From the NCBI RefSeq assembly GCF_013307205.1, contig NZ_CP028940.1:413787-477786 (forward strand): a stretch of DNA of 64,000 nt, read 5' to 3'. Position 1 is the first letter of the stretch. Every line of letters starts with the position of its first letter. Positions 57,815-64,000 of the stretch are shown here, in pieces. Both the position numbers and the translations under genes were made by a program. The DNA is from Polynucleobacter arcticus (GTDB lineage: Bacteria > Pseudomonadota > Gammaproteobacteria > Burkholderiales > Burkholderiaceae). The notes under the pieces were generated by a model. That model did not search any database. It was given only the letters and a program-made list of their open reading frames with translations, and was not told the origin of the DNA.

Positions 57815-59343
57815 TTCCACTCGAATGGATGCCGCCACTGATGTTTGGTGGGCTTATCGTGTTTATGTTGATCGGCTTTCCGGTGGCTTTTTCTTTAATG
57901 GCGGCAGGTCTCTTCTTTGCTGGCATCGCCATCAGCGAAAACTTCTTTGGCATGCCATTTCTGCAAGCGATTCCGCAACGCATCTTTGGTAGCGTACTCG
58001 CCAATGACCTCCTTCTCGCCATCCCCTTCTTCACCTTCATGGGTGCCATCCTAGAACGCTGTGGCCTTGCTGAAGAAATGCTCGATTCCATGGGTCAGCT
58101 TTTTGGTCGCATTCGGGGCGGTTTGGGTTACTCTGTAATCATTGTGGGATTCATACTGGGCGCCATTACGGGCACAGTGGCTGCTCAGGTGATCGCTATG
58201 GCCATGATCTCTTTGCCGGTAATGATGCGTTACGGCTACAACATGCGCTACGCTACGGGCGTTTTAGCAGCCTCTGGAACGATTACTCAACTAGTGCCGC
58301 CCTCCTTGGTGCTCATCGTACTGGCTGATCAGCTCAAAACTCAAAGTGGTAGTGCCGATGTTGGCAGCATGTACCTGGGTGCTTGGGGCCCATCCCTTTT
58401 ACAAATTGGTCTTTTTGCGCTTTACACCTTCTTCCTTTCTCGGTTTAGACCCCACTACCTACCCGCTGCTCCAGAGGGCGAACTCACCCTCAAGGGCTGG
58501 GCGCTCTGGAAAAAATGTCTCCTGGGGATCGTTCCCTCTGCCGTACTGATTTTCTTGGTACTGGGAACCATCATGACCGGTATCGCAACACCCACTGAGT
58601 CTGGTGCAATGGGTGCGATGGGCGCCCTCCTCTTAGCCTGGATTCGCAGAGCGAGTATCCCCAATCTCACGGGACTCATTCAGGAGGCCTATCAAAATAC
58701 GATGCGCATTACCGCTATGGTGGTATTCATCTTGATTGGCTCTACCTGCTTCTCAGTAGTATTTCAAGGGGTTGATGGTGGGCACTGGGTTGAAGAGCTA
58801 TTCTCAAACCTGCCTGGTGGTTGGGTTGGCTTCTTAGTCGTCGTCAATCTATTTGTTTTCTTCTTGGCATTCTTTTTGGACTTCTTTGAGATCGCCTTCA
58901 TCATCGTTCCTTTACTTGCGCCAGTTGCAGTGAAGTTACTCGCCCCAGTTTTATTGGCTTCGATGAACGGTAATCCCCAAGCGGCTGCAAGTGCTGCCCT
59001 AGTCTGGTTTGGTGTGATGCTGTGCGTGAATATGCAAACCTCATTTATGCACCCGCCGTTTGGGTTTGCACTGTTCTACTTGCGTGGAGTCGCGCCTAAG
59101 GAAGTCAAGAGCAGCGACATCTATTGGGGTGCATTACCTTGGGTGGTGCTTCAACTCATTATGGTTGTGCTTGTTGCCGCATTCCCAGCGCTAGTCACTA
59201 CGTTTCTGGATAAGCCTGCAGCAGTAGCGCAAAGTCAGGAGTTTGATTTCGCAACTACCGATGAAGGGGAGACGGGTGCATCGCAAAGCAAAGTTGATGA
59301 AGATGCACCGGTGGTCTTCCAATTGGATAAGCCAGGCAAATAA
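57811..59343 (+). CDS. TRAP transporter large membrane subunit (DctM)
   Basis: 510 residues with about twelve membrane segments. The DctM signatures are LMFGGLIVFMLIGFPVAFSLMAAGLFF, LLAIPFFTFMGAILERCGLAEEMLDSMGQLFGRIRGGLGYSVIIVGFILGAITGTVAAQVIAMAMISLPVM and the FEIAFIIVPLLAPVA helix. It is the sodium-coupled channel subunit of a DctPQM system. The C-terminal ~40 residues are an acidic cytoplasmic extension (TDEGETGASQSKVDEDAPVV), unusual for the family. The expected dctP gene is missing on both sides: argH lies upstream and an IS3 element begins 12 bases after its stop. The substrate is unknown, probably a carboxylate. Confidence 0.9.
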   Translation: MIPLEWMPPLMFGGLIVFMLIGFPVAFSLMAAGLFFAGIAISENFFGMPFLQAIPQRIFGSVLANDLLLAIPFFTFMGAILERCGLAEEMLDSMGQLFGRIRGGLGYSVIIVGFILGAITGTVAAQVIAMAMISLPVMMRYGYNMRYATGVLAASGTITQLVPPSLVLIVLADQLKTQSGSADVGSMYLGAWGPSLLQIGLFALYTFFLSRFRPHYLPAAPEGELTLKGWALWKKCLLGIVPSAVLIFLVLGTIMTGIATPTESGAMGAMGALLLAWIRRASIPNLTGLIQEAYQNTMRITAMVVFILIGSTCFSVVFQGVDGGHWVEELFSNLPGGWVGFLVVVNLFVFFLAFFLDFFEIAFIIVPLLAPVAVKLLAPVLLASMNGNPQAAASAALVWFGVMLCVNMQTSFMHPPFGFALFYLRGVAPKEVKSSDIYWGALPWVVLQLIMVVLVAAFPALVTTFLDKPAAVAQSQEFDFATTDEGETGASQSKVDEDAPVVFQLDKPGK

Positions 59344-59386
59344 AAACCACCCGCATGAACTGACCCCCAGTAGTTGGACAGTTTAG

Positions 59387-60172
59387 TTAGGTTAGCACGA
59401 GGGATTGAGTTCGGTATTTCACCGGGCTTAATCCCTTTAGTTTTTGTTTGATTCGATCATGGTTGTAGTAATGGATATATTCTTTAAGTTCTGTTTTAAA
59501 TGATTCGATACTTTCAAACCTTCTCCGATAGAAGAACTCTGTTTTCATAATCCCGAACCAGTTTTCCATCACTGCGTTATCTAAGCAGTTACCTTTTCTA
59601 GACATGCTTTGAGTAATGCCTTGCTGGTGTAGGGCCTGTTGATACAGCCCCATTTGGTATTGCCAGCCCTGGTCTGAGTGCAATACTGGCCTGTCTTCAT
59701 TCTTGAGTCGTTTGAAGGCGCTCTTTAGCATCTGCATTACTGAGCTAATCTGTGGTCGATCAGCAATCTCATAGGAGATGATCTCTTGGTTATATAGATC
59801 CAGGATGGGTGAGAGATAAACTCGCTCGCCCTTGATATTGAACTCAGTCACATCAGTCACCCACTTTTGATTGGGTGCTTTAGCTATAAAGTTGCGCTCT
59901 AACAAGTTAGGGGCTGCCTTACCCACAGACCCCTTATAAGACTGATAGCGCTTGGGCCTCACAAGGGACTTCAGTCCTAGTTGGCCCATCAGCTTTTGCA
60001 CGGTCTTGTGGTTTAGGTATTGCTGTTGATTACGCAGCTCTAAATGTACCCGCCGATAGCCATAGCGACCCCGATGGGCATTAAAGATCTGGGTGATATG
60101 CTCTTTAGCCCCCTGATAAGGATCAGCTTTACTACTGGCTGCCCGCCAGTAGTAGTAAACGCTTTTAGCCAT
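59387..60172 (-). CDS. IS3-family transposase OrfB (DDE catalytic part)
   Basis: 261 residues from the internal ATG at 60172. The same frame is open back into orfA (KREQAQVITELRPHYRLPDLLLIAK precedes the Met, shown in segments here), so the working product is an OrfAB fusion made by -1 frameshifting near 60243-60247. The rve integrase core has NQKWVTDVTEFNIKGERVYL (first D), VLHSDQGWQYQ (second D) and NCLDNAVMENWFGIMKTEFFY (E), a complete DDE triad. An HTH_21-like region (HRGRYGYRRVHLEL) comes first. No internal stops or frameshifts are seen, so it is probably active. Confidence 0.93.
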   Translation of the reverse strand: MAKSVYYYWRAASSKADPYQGAKEHITQIFNAHRGRYGYRRVHLELRNQQQYLNHKTVQKLMGQLGLKSLVRPKRYQSYKGSVGKAAPNLLERNFIAKAPNQKWVTDVTEFNIKGERVYLSPILDLYNQEIISYEIADRPQISSVMQMLKSAFKRLKNEDRPVLHSDQGWQYQMGLYQQALHQQGITQSMSRKGNCLDNAVMENWFGIMKTEFFYRRRFESIESFKTELKEYIHYYNHDRIKQKLKGLSPVKYRTQSLVLT

Positions 60173-60225
60173 CTTGGCGATGAGTAGTAAGTCTGGTAAA
60201 CGGTAATGCGGCCTTAGCTCAGTAA

Positions 60226-60738
60226 TTACTTGGGCTTGTTCTCTTTTACTGCTTTGCTCTGAGCTAAGGCTTCTAACTTTTTTAGGTAGGCAGCCTGTGC
60301 TTCGGCATACCCCAAACGTCTTCGCAACTCTGCCGGCGTGAGCTCCGAGATAGGCTTTTTGAGTAATGCTTTGATATTAAATTGGGACATCGGCGGTTGT
60401 CCTCTCTGTCGATTGGCAAGGGCTGTAATACCGCCTTCATTGTAGAGTTTTTGCCATTGCAAAATGGTGGTCATACTACCAATCCCAAAGTGGGCAGCAG
60501 CTGGCCTAGCTGATATCTGATACTGTGCCATGTACTCTAGAACCTGTACTTTGAACTGCGGGGAGTGGCGTTGGTAGCTAGGATTAAGACCACTATGGCC
60601 ACGTGCTTGATAGGCTAAAGCCCATTTGCGGACATCTGAGTGACTAATCTCAAATAAGTGACTTACCCGCTTAAGACCACCTGACTTTAGAAACTCTTTA
60701 ACTACCTTTAGCTTGAACTGCTTGCTGTACTTGCTCAT
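60226..60738 (-). CDS. IS3-family OrfA (DNA-binding part)
   Basis: 170 residues with two helix-turn-helix units (SKQFKLKVVKEFLKSGGLKRVSHLFEISHSDVRKWA and KVQVLEYMAQYQISARPAAAHFGIGSMTTILQWQ), then a leucine-zipper-like coil (ELRRRLGYAEAQAAYLKKLEALAQS), as in IS150 InsJ. It binds the inverted repeats and helps dimerise the transposase. The slippery AAAAG (60247-60243) close to its end should shift some ribosomes into orfB. The ATG has a GGGGG SD nine bases upstream (complement of 60748-60752) that can be masked by a hairpin with the right inverted repeat. Confidence 0.92.
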   Translation of the reverse strand: MSKYSKQFKLKVVKEFLKSGGLKRVSHLFEISHSDVRKWALAYQARGHSGLNPSYQRHSPQFKVQVLEYMAQYQISARPAAAHFGIGSMTTILQWQKLYNEGGITALANRQRGQPPMSQFNIKALLKKPISELTPAELRRRLGYAEAQAAYLKKLEALAQSKAVKENKPK

Positions 60739-60747
60739 AAAACAAAA

Positions 60748-60783
60748 CCCCCTTGGTTGGACATAACGTCCAACTTTTGGGGG
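60748..60783 (-). promoter_or_regulatory. Hairpin masking the transposase SD
   Basis: In minus-strand RNA entering from outside the IS, CCCCC (60783-60779, part of the right inverted repeat) and GTTGGAC (60774-60768) pair with GTCCAAC (60762-60756) and GGGGG (60752-60748). The GGGGG is the SD of orfA. Transcripts started inside the element lack the 5' arm. This is a known way for insertion sequences to avoid activation by outside promoters. Confidence 0.6.
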
Positions 60784-60819
60784 TCAGTTCAGTAGGTGGC
60801 TTTTACTCAGCAAGAATAA

Positions 60820-63087
60820 TTACAAAGTGATATCCGGCTCTTGTCTTACACAATCAACGTAGTACTCGCTACTTCCATTGATATCGCCCTTCACTAATCC
60901 ATGAATATCAGTCTCAAAGCCTGGGAATTGCGCATTGAAGTCCCGAGCAAAGTAGAGATAGTCAATGATGCGTTTATTAAAACGTTCACCCGGAATTAAC
61001 AAAGGAATGCCTGGAGGATAAGGGGTGACTAGCATTGCAGTGATGCGACCCTCCAATTGATCTAAAGGAACGCGGTCCACTTTCTTGTGCGCCATCTTGG
61101 CCCAAGCCTCTGAAGGCATCATCGCCGGCACCATATCGGAGGTATACATCTCCGTAGTCATACGAGCCACATTGCGGCTCTTATAGAACTCATGAATCTG
61201 CTGGCAGATATCCTTGAGGCCAACGCGCTCATAGCGAGGGTGTTTGGCTACGAACTCTGGCAATACTTTCCAAAGAGGGGCGTTCTTATCAAAGTGGTCT
61301 TTGAATTGCTGTAACTCGGTTACTAAGGTATTCCAACGCCCTTTAGTAATACCGATAGTAAACATGATGAAGAAGGAATACAGGCCACACTTCTCCACGA
61401 TCACGCCATGCTCAGCTAGATACTTAGTGACAATGCTTGCCGGGATACCCATGGAGCCAAAGTTACCCTCGATATCTAAACCAGGCGTCACTACTGTCGC
61501 CTTAATGGGGTCGAGCATGTTGAAATCTTCAGCCACCTTGCCAAAGTCGTGCCAGCTCGCATTGGGTTCTAGTATCCAATCAGAGCGCTCACCAATACCC
61601 TCTTCGGTTAAGTGATCTGGTCCCCAAACCTTGAACCACCAGTCGGCTCCAAACTTGTCATCCACCTCACGCATTGCGCGCCGGAAGTCCATTGCTTCAG
61701 CAATCGACTCCTCAACCAAGGTAGTGCCGCCAGGTGACTCCATCATGGCAGCAGATACATCACAAGATGCAATGATGGCGTACTGCGGGCTAGTTGAGGT
61801 GTGCATCAAATAGGCCTCATTAAAACAATCGCGATCTAACTTGGTGTCTTCAGCATCCTGCACCAATACCTGTGATGCTTGTGAAAGGCCAGCTAACAAC
61901 TTGTGAGTAGATTGGGTAGCGAACATCAAACTCGTTTTAGTACGCTTACGATCGGAGCCGATGGCATGCATATCTTTGTAGAAAGGATGGAATGCGGCGT
62001 GAGGCAACCAAGCCTCATCGAAATGCAATGAATCTACTTTGCCATCTAACATCTCTTTAATCATCTCTACGTTATAGATGATCCCGTCATAGGTGCTTTG
62101 TGTAAGCGTCATGACACGAGGCACTACGTTCTTGTCTTTGATAAATGGATTGGCGTCAATTTTCTTCTGGATGTTTTTCCACTCAAACTCTTCCTTCGGA
62201 ATCGGACCAATAATGCCCAAATGATTACGGGTTGGCATCAGGAAAATCGGAATTGCACCCATCATGGTGATGGAATGAATCACTGACTTATGGCAATTGC
62301 GATCCACCAGAACCACGTCACCAGGAGCAACCGTGGAGTGCCAAACAATTTTGTTTGAAGTAGAGGTGCCGTTGGTTACAAAGAACAAATGGTCCGCATT
62401 AAAGATGCGCGCAGCGTTGCGCTCGCTTTGCAACACAGGACCCGTGTGGTCTAACAACTGACCCAACTCTTCTACTGCATTACATACGTCAGCACGGAGC
62501 ATGTTTTCACCAAAGAATTGATGAAACATACGGCCTACTGGACTCTTTAAGAAAGCCACACCGCCGGAATGTCCTGGGCAATGCCAAGAGTAAGAACCTT
62601 CCGAAGCGTAATTCGTTAAGGCGCGGAAAAATGGCGGCGCTAATGAATCGAGGTAAACCTTCGCTTCACGAATGATGTGACGAGCCACAAACTCTGGCGT
62701 ATCTTCATTCATATGAATGAAGCCATGCAACTCGCGCAAAATATCGTTAGGCATATGGCGTGAAGTACGTGTCTCGCCATATAAGAAAATTGGAATATCT
62801 TCATTGCGCTTACGCACTTCAGTAATAAAGGCGCGTAGGTTGTTTAATGCAGGTAAATCATGGTCTTCAGAGTCAGAAACAAACTCTTCGTCGTCAATCG
62901 AAACAATAAAGCTAGAAGCACGGGAGGCCTGTTGGGCAAAGGATGTCAGGTCGCCGTAGCTAGTTAAGCCGATGACTTCCATCCCCTCAGTTTCAATCGC
63001 TTCAGCTAAGTCGCGAATACCCGAACCTGAAATATTTTCAGAACGAAAATCCTCATCAATAATGATGATTGGGAAACGAAATTTCAT
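60820..63087 (-). CDS. Orn/Lys/Arg decarboxylase class I, arginine decarboxylase-like (AdiA type)
   Basis: 755 residues, the length of E. coli AdiA (756). An N-terminal wing domain resembling a response-regulator receiver (IIIIDEDFRSENISGSGIRDLAEAIETEGMEVIGLTSYGDL) precedes the PLP core: SWHCPGHSGGVAF, FVTNGTSTSNKIVWHS, DEAWLPHAAFHPFYK and the PLP Lys396 in FATQSTHKLLAGLSQASQ. The C-terminal domain has TPYPPGIPLLIPGERF. It decarboxylates arginine or lysine to agmatine or cadaverine; AdiA-type is favoured by length. It lies downstream of dcd. The antiporter gene usual in acid-resistance systems is not beside it; an IS interrupts its probable terminator. Confidence 0.88.
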   Translation of the reverse strand: MKFRFPIIIIDEDFRSENISGSGIRDLAEAIETEGMEVIGLTSYGDLTSFAQQASRASSFIVSIDDEEFVSDSEDHDLPALNNLRAFITEVRKRNEDIPIFLYGETRTSRHMPNDILRELHGFIHMNEDTPEFVARHIIREAKVYLDSLAPPFFRALTNYASEGSYSWHCPGHSGGVAFLKSPVGRMFHQFFGENMLRADVCNAVEELGQLLDHTGPVLQSERNAARIFNADHLFFVTNGTSTSNKIVWHSTVAPGDVVLVDRNCHKSVIHSITMMGAIPIFLMPTRNHLGIIGPIPKEEFEWKNIQKKIDANPFIKDKNVVPRVMTLTQSTYDGIIYNVEMIKEMLDGKVDSLHFDEAWLPHAAFHPFYKDMHAIGSDRKRTKTSLMFATQSTHKLLAGLSQASQVLVQDAEDTKLDRDCFNEAYLMHTSTSPQYAIIASCDVSAAMMESPGGTTLVEESIAEAMDFRRAMREVDDKFGADWWFKVWGPDHLTEEGIGERSDWILEPNASWHDFGKVAEDFNMLDPIKATVVTPGLDIEGNFGSMGIPASIVTKYLAEHGVIVEKCGLYSFFIMFTIGITKGRWNTLVTELQQFKDHFDKNAPLWKVLPEFVAKHPRYERVGLKDICQQIHEFYKSRNVARMTTEMYTSDMVPAMMPSEAWAKMAHKKVDRVPLDQLEGRITAMLVTPYPPGIPLLIPGERFNKRIIDYLYFARDFNAQFPGFETDIHGLVKGDINGSSEYYVDCVRQEPDITL

Positions 63088-63125
63088 GAGTACCCTTAAA
63101 TTCGCCGGTGTGGCGATTAAACAGA

Positions 63126-63692
63126 TTAAGTCTTCGGCAGAGTTACACCGACTTGGCCTTGATACTTACCGCCGCGATCTTTGTATGATGTGCCACACAC
63201 TTCATCACTCTCGAAGAACAGTACTTGAGCGCATCCCTCGCCCGCATAAATTTTCGCAGGCAATGGCGTGGTATTAGAAAACTCGAGCGTCACATAACCT
63301 TCCCACTCGGGCTCGAATGGCGTGACGTTCACAATGATTCCGCAGCGCGCATAGGTACTCTTGCCAACGCAGACAGTCAATACGCTACGTGGAATCTTAA
63401 AATATTCAACGGTTCTTGCCAAAGCAAAAGAGTTTGGTGGAATGATGCAAACCGGGCCCTTAAAATCAACAAACGATTGTTCGTCGAAATTCTTAGGATC
63501 GACAATGGTGCTGTTGATATTTGTGAAGATCTTAAATTCATCAGCGCAACGAATGTCATAGCCATAGCTTGAAGTGCCATAGCTCACAATTTTTTGCCCG
63601 GCGGCATCGTGGCGGACCTGCCCAGGTTCAAACGGGCTGATCATGCCTTGCTCGCCCATACGGCGGATCCAGTGGTCAGATTTAATAGTCAT
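63126..63692 (-). CDS. dcd: dCTP deaminase
   Basis: 188 residues. Family signature [53 protein letters not shown] at the start, [54 protein letters not shown] in the nucleotide-binding core and [15 protein letters not shown] at the C-terminus. The hexameric/trimeric enzyme turns dCTP into dUTP for dTMP synthesis. It is followed by the decarboxylase gene, 38 bases downstream on the same strand. It is 40 bases from the stop of fdhD, which is on the same strand, so read-through from fdhD is possible. Confidence 0.96.
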   Translation of the reverse strand: MTIKSDHWIRRMGEQGMISPFEPGQVRHDAAGQKIVSYGTSSYGYDIRCADEFKIFTNINSTIVDPKNFDEQSFVDFKGPVCIIPPNSFALARTVEYFKIPRSVLTVCVGKSTYARCGIIVNVTPFEPEWEGYVTLEFSNTTPLPAKIYAGEGCAQVLFFESDEVCGTSYKDRGGKYQGQVGVTLPKT

Positions 63693-63732
63693 GGCCGAAT
63701 TGTAAAACCATCACAGGCCATGTGCCCAGAAT

Positions 63733-64000
63733 TTAAGAGGCGACAGGTGGGGAGGTAAAAATGACCCTCTCAGGGGCATTGAAGATCTCAAAATGCTTCC
63801 CAGAACAACGGGATAGGAGGGTGAGATTGGTTTTGCGGGCCAACTCTAGTCCCATCAAGGTCATGCCGGAGCGGGTCATCAAAAAAGGAATGCCCATCTG
63901 AGCGCCTTTGATGACCATCTCGGAGGTCAAACGCCCGGTAGTAAAGAAAATGAGGTCTTTACCTGGTTTATCGGCTAACCACATCAAACCTGAAATAGAG
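63733..64000 (-). CDS. fdhD: Formate dehydrogenase accessory sulfurtransferase FdhD (C-terminal fragment)
   Basis: The frame is open to the right edge and ends at 63733. The visible 88 residues (SGLMWLADKPGKDLIFFTTGRLTSEMVIKGAQMGIPFLMTRSGMTLMGLELARKTNLTLLSRCSGKHFEIFNAPERVIF) match the C-terminus of FdhD: the RLTSEMV-K-A and SR(S/A)-T-x-x-G-x-x-LA and RC-GKHF-I-N motifs. FdhD moves sulfur from IscS to the Mo-bis-MGD cofactor of formate dehydrogenase. Its catalytic CxxC lies upstream of the window. The rest of the gene and any fdh cluster are outside. Confidence 0.88.
   Translation of the reverse strand, partial: SISGLMWLADKPGKDLIFFTTGRLTSEMVIKGAQMGIPFLMTRSGMTLMGLELARKTNLTLLSRCSGKHFEIFNAPERVIFTSPPVAS

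Larger units (their letters stand above)
59356..60791 (-). mobile_element. IS3-family insertion sequence (IS150-like), apparently intact
   Basis: 1436 bp from TG (59356) to CA (60791). The terminal inverted repeats are TGAACTGACCCCCA-xx-AGTTGGAC on both ends with two mismatches. It carries orfA and orfB in the standard order with a predicted -1 frameshift between them and a complete DDE triad. The bases outside the ends are GCA on the left and GTA on the right, so a 3-bp target duplication is not perfect. No second copy is in the window. Confidence 0.92.
59342..60804 (-). terminator. Former terminator split by the IS element
   Basis: The left arm AAAAACCACC (59342-59351) and right arm GGTGGCTTTT (60795-60804) flank the IS exactly where a terminator between convergent dctM and the decarboxylase gene belongs. 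Rejoined, the minus strand would form AAAAGCCACC paired to GGTGGTTTTT (10 bp with one G-U) around a loop of about 4-7 bases plus a U-tract. The insertion lies in the loop. Confidence 0.55.

Overview
The window looks like a core-genome segment of a betaproteobacterium of the Burkholderiales, most likely a Polynucleobacter-type freshwater bacterium. This rests on gene families and gene order, not on a database search: a nadE-glnB pair, a Bug-type tctC-tctB-tctA cluster, a short-loop (CIO-type) cytochrome bd oxidase, a DUF1854/ABC-transporter pair divergent from two cyanophycin synthetases, and a compact layout with short gaps. About 60 protein genes or gene fragments, one tRNA and one insertion sequence are supported. 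Several genes use TTG starts that only neighbouring stops and Shine-Dalgarno (SD) sites reveal.

Left end (1-4.6 kb): the N-terminus of a luciferase-like flavin monooxygenase runs off the left edge. It is followed by a DUF1653-like gene, slyX, a small holin-like membrane protein, an AsmA protein, a DUF465/YdcH gene broken by one in-frame amber codon, and an unusual protein joining a histone H1-like Lys/Ala tail to a globular domain. 4.6-11 kb: a ferric-iron ABC transporter with a Fur-like site over the promoter of its binding protein, then cytochrome bd oxidase (cydAB) with a palindrome in its promoter. 11-15.6 kb: folate genes folE and folB, a glycosyltransferase, a YggT protein, recQ and tRNA-Ser(CGA). 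15.6-21 kb: serS, lolA, ftsK, divergent from trxB.

21-29.7 kb: a BrnT-type toxin with an XRE antitoxin under a perfect 23-bp palindrome, ppa, nadE, glnB, a RodZ-like protein, an orphan FixJ-type regulator, ilvD, and a three-gene copper-linked set (DUF2946, DsrE-like, PCu(A)C). 29.7-33 kb: tctCBA tripartite transporter with a terminator after tctC. 33-41 kb: the cyanophycin locus. A zinc-ribbon ABC exporter and a DUF1854 protein diverge from a truncated synthetase with a degenerate Mur P-loop, which is followed without a gap by a full-length synthetase.

41-59.3 kb: fbp, pepN, a GDT1-type Mn exporter, an amino acid permease with alanine dehydrogenase, tcdA, pdxH, msrA, a coniferyl-aldehyde-type dehydrogenase, the RNA helicase rhlE, ubiC, hemCD, argH and two TRAP membrane subunits without a visible binding protein. 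59.3-64 kb: an intact IS3-family element sits in the loop of what appears to have been the shared terminator of dctM and an arginine/lysine decarboxylase gene. After it come that decarboxylase, dcd, and the C-terminus of fdhD running off the right edge.

Metabolically the segment links nitrogen and arginine storage (argH, cyanophycin synthetases, decarboxylase, PII), cofactor synthesis (folate, heme, PLP, NAD, ubiquinone), metal handling (Fe, Cu, Mn) and organic-acid uptake (TTT and TRAP). The only clearly mobile DNA is the IS3 element; the toxin-antitoxin pair is a small accessory island.
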